64,000 bases of DNA from Frigididesulfovibrio sp031551885 (GTDB taxonomy: Bacteria > Desulfobacterota > Desulfovibrionia > Desulfovibrionales > Desulfovibrionaceae). Below, in pieces: positions 61,937-64,000 of the stretch. Within the stretch, counting starts at the first letter, position 1; each line of letters opens with the position of its first letter. The notes under the pieces are model-generated. The model saw nothing but the letters and a program-made list of their open reading frames with translations. It did no database searches and was not told where the DNA came from. The position numbers were made by a program, and so were the translations under genes. The stretch covers positions 1 through 64,000 of the forward strand of contig JAVBMX010000017.1 in NCBI GenBank assembly GCA_031551885.1, read 5' to 3'.

Positions 61937-63364
61937 ATGAACGCGCCCCGCATCATCATTTCCGGAATTTCCGGCGGCGCGGGCAAAACCATGGTCGCCC
62001 TCGGCCTGGCCCGCGCCTTCAAACGCCGGGGCCTGTCAGTCAAGACGTTCAAGAAAGGGCCGGACTACATCGACGCCGCGTGGCTCGCTCTCGCCGCCGG
62101 GTCCCCCAAAGGCAATCTGGATCCCTTTTTTTGCAGGCCGGACCTGCTCCGCGCTCTTTGCGCCGAAGGTTCGCGAGGCCACGACCTGACCATCATCGAA
62201 GGCAACCGGGGCCTGTTCGACGGCCTGGATCTTTCCGGCTCTTGCTCCACGGCGGAGCTGGCCCGCATTGTGGGAGCTCCCGTGCTGCTGGTCATGGACT
62301 GCACCAAAATGACCCGCACCGCCGCCGCCCTGGCCGCCGGTTGCCGGGCTTTTGAACCAAATCTCCCCTTGGTGGGCGCGGTGCTGAACCGCACCGGATC
62401 CGAACGCCACGCCCGCCTCGTGCGCGAGGCTGTGGAAGGCCAGGCCGGGCTGCCGGTGTTCGGGGTGCTGCCCCGCCGGAGCGAACCGCTGATCACCGAA
62501 CGCCATATGGGCCTGGCCGGTGTCGACGAACATGGCCGGGCCGAAAGCCTGCTCGACGATCTGGCCGCCTTCCTGGAAGAGCACCTGGACCTCGACGCGA
62601 TCCTCGCGGCCGCGCGTTCCGCGCCGGATCTCCCGGCCGTTCCTCTGCCCGAGGCCGCCGGCACCGTCTCTCCGGCCGCCCCTCCCGCTTCCTTTCCCGC
62701 CGCCTCCCCGATCGCCGACGGGATCTCCGACCGGATCGTCCGCCTGGGTGTGGTCATGGATGCGGCCCTGTGGTTCTACTATGAGGAAAACCTCGCGGCC
62801 CTGCGCGCCGCCGGGGCGGAAATTATTCCGCTTTCCCTGCTCGACCCCGCCCCGTGGCCGCGCATTGACGGCCTGTACCTCGGCGGCGGTCTGCCGGAAC
62901 TCCACGTTCAGGCCCTGAGTTCCAATGAAAAACGCCGCGCCGAGGTCCGGGCCCTGGCCGCTTCCGGCCTGCCCATCTATGCCGAATGCGGCGGATTCAT
63001 GTACCTGGCCGAGAGTATGCGCGTGAACGGCGTCGACCACCCCATGGCCGGAGTGCTGCCCATAGCCGTCGAGATGTGCGCCCGGCCGCAAGGTTTGGGC
63101 TATGTGGAAGCCCGCGTGACGGCCGAAAATCCCTATCACCCTCTGGGATCGGCCCTGCGCGGCCATGAATTTCATTTTTCCCGGGCGGTCGAAACCGGCG
63201 CGCCGCGTTTCGCCCTCGCCCTCGCGCGCGGGAAAGGAATCTCCGCCGGATCTGACGGAATTGTTGCCGGCAACCTCTTCGCTGGTTATATACACATATA
63301 TGCCCCAGCCGCTCCACATTGGGCTCCGGCATTCACAGCCCTCTGCCGCAAAGCATCCGGCTGA
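61937..63364 (+). CDS. dsrN: CbiA/CobB-type amidase (DsrN)
   Basis: 475 residues. N-terminal P-loop ISGISGGAGKTM near 8-19 and KKGPDYIDAAWL; C-terminal class I glutamine amidotransferase domain with YAECGGFMYL near 350 and HEFHFS near the end. Cobyrinic acid a,c-diamide synthases of this kind beside dsr genes are thought to amidate siroheme for DsrAB (DsrN). Starts one base after the preceding stop. Confidence 0.9.
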   Translation: MNAPRIIISGISGGAGKTMVALGLARAFKRRGLSVKTFKKGPDYIDAAWLALAAGSPKGNLDPFFCRPDLLRALCAEGSRGHDLTIIEGNRGLFDGLDLSGSCSTAELARIVGAPVLLVMDCTKMTRTAAALAAGCRAFEPNLPLVGAVLNRTGSERHARLVREAVEGQAGLPVFGVLPRRSEPLITERHMGLAGVDEHGRAESLLDDLAAFLEEHLDLDAILAAARSAPDLPAVPLPEAAGTVSPAAPPASFPAASPIADGISDRIVRLGVVMDAALWFYYEENLAALRAAGAEIIPLSLLDPAPWPRIDGLYLGGGLPELHVQALSSNEKRRAEVRALAASGLPIYAECGGFMYLAESMRVNGVDHPMAGVLPIAVEMCARPQGLGYVEARVTAENPYHPLGSALRGHEFHFSRAVETGAPRFALALARGKGISAGSDGIVAGNLFAGYIHIYAPAAPHWAPAFTALCRKASG

Positions 63365-63434
63365 ACTATACTATTTAAAAACGCCTCGTCGGCGCGCCTG
63401 CGTGGCCGCGTCCGCGTGGATTGGTATGTGTTTT

Positions 63435-64000
63435 ATGCGCAGCGCACTGGTTTTACCGGCCGTCGTCGCCTGCCTTTGGGCGTCCGGCGTCGCGGTCGCG
63501 GCGGAACATCAAGCCCCCGACCGGCCGGAGTCTTCCCTCCCGGCCCAAGAAGCGCTTGCGACCCAATCTTCCCCTGGCTCTTCGGAAGGCCTGCGGCTCG
63601 GTTCACCCCCATCGGAGCGAGACGTGTTCCTCCGGAAAGCGGCGGCAGAACCCGAGTCCACGGTTTCCGCGCCCCCGAACGAAACACAGTTGAAGAACCT
63701 CGACCCGACCTGGGAACCGCTCATCCAGCGGCTGGCCGACGACGGCTTCAACAAAACGAGCATGCGGCTTCTGTTCAGCCGTATGGGTCCGAATTCGTTC
63801 ACCTCGGCCTATATGGCCGCCAAGGTTCTGGAACTTTACGGCGTGGGGGGGGGCGGCATCAAACGCGACGGGCAACTCGCCCCCGTGTTGCCGGAAAACC
63901 GTCCTTCCCCGCCGGAACGCCTGAACGTCGGGGCCTGCAAGGCGTTGATCTCGGCCTACGCGGATGTCTTTGCCGACATTGAAAAGAAACACGGCGTGCC
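63435..64000 (+). CDS. Lytic murein transglycosylase (MltB-like), N-terminal part
   Basis: Open to the window edge (188 complete codons). Signal peptide (MRSALVLPAVVACLWASGVAVA), a Ser/Pro-rich spacer, then WEPLIQRLADDGFNKTSMRLLFSRM and YADVFADIEKKHGV, the start of the catalytic core of MltB/SLT-type enzymes. The catalytic Glu lies beyond the window. A run of nine G (63845-63853) sits in codons for YGVGGGG. Confidence 0.75.
   Translation, partial: MRSALVLPAVVACLWASGVAVAAEHQAPDRPESSLPAQEALATQSSPGSSEGLRLGSPPSERDVFLRKAAAEPESTVSAPPNETQLKNLDPTWEPLIQRLADDGFNKTSMRLLFSRMGPNSFTSAYMAAKVLELYGVGGGGIKRDGQLAPVLPENRPSPPERLNVGACKALISAYADVFADIEKKHGV

Overview
The window looks like chromosome of a GC-rich, sulfate-reducing member of the Desulfovibrionaceae. 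The strongest evidence is a complete dsrA-dsrB-dsrD cluster at 58.5-61.3 kb (dissimilatory sulfite reductase; predicted lengths 437, 381 and 77 aa), followed by a CbiA/DsrN-type amidase. A candidate Re-citrate synthase lies just upstream, and housekeeping genes are arranged as expected for this group. All assignments come from reading the sequence; no database search was run.

Layout. 0-0.2 kb: the 3' end of an IS5-type transposase. 0.3-1.7 kb: two small secreted proteins on the minus strand (one His-rich, one Spy/ZraP-like). 2-4.2 kb: type III glutamine synthetase. 4.6-6.4 kb: a methyltransferase and two small envelope proteins. 6.7-13 kb: cell-wall block (mltG, a GT39 membrane glycosyltransferase, a Cys-cluster protein, PBP1A). 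13.2-19.4 kb: a YcxB-like protein, branched-chain aminotransferase, GT9 glycosyltransferase, Mn-dependent pyrophosphatase and a lipase-like hydrolase. 19.4-25.8 kb: ilvBN with an unlisted leader peptide and attenuator, then ileS-lspA. 25.9-30.6 kb: a CpoB-like lipoprotein, a PilZ-like protein, a PAP2 phosphatase and a second GT39 enzyme. 30.9-35.4 kb: a CDP-6-deoxyhexose cluster with a partial duplication of rfbG. 35.4-41.4 kb: FUSC transporter, mutY, L,D-transpeptidase, DksA/TraR protein, Xaa-Pro peptidase, O6-alkylguanine methyltransferase and a phage-type muramidase. 41.7-46.7 kb: tolQ-tolR-tolA, a secreted duplicate of the TolA C-terminal domain, tolB, ispH. 47.2-50.4 kb: cheV, rpoZ, dnaJ, moaC. 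50.7-58.1 kb: minus-strand block (membrane protein, GT4, CLC channel, DRE-TIM metallolyase fused to a Cache-like domain, isolated HSDR_N protein). 58.5-64 kb: the dsr cluster and the start of an MltB-like transglycosylase.

Much of the window serves the envelope: peptidoglycan polymerase and lytic enzymes, the Tol system, lipoprotein signal peptidase, two GT39 enzymes, two other glycosyltransferases and nucleotide-sugar genes. The rest covers branched-chain amino acid synthesis, nitrogen assimilation and sulfite reduction.

The most unusual signal is intergenic. Five copies of a roughly 90-nt conserved, internally structured core (6.5, 18.3, 21.9, 38.4 and 48.2 kb) are each bracketed by inverted arms whose sequence differs from copy to copy but is complementary within each copy. 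A second family (16.8, 21.7, 25.0, 50.4, 57.1 kb) has the reverse design: conserved outer modules around a mostly locus-specific hairpin. Other points are tandem Asn-(Ala/Gly)-Thr repeats in the periplasmic linkers of MltG and TolA, a free-standing secreted TolA C-terminal domain, and the metallolyase-Cache fusion.
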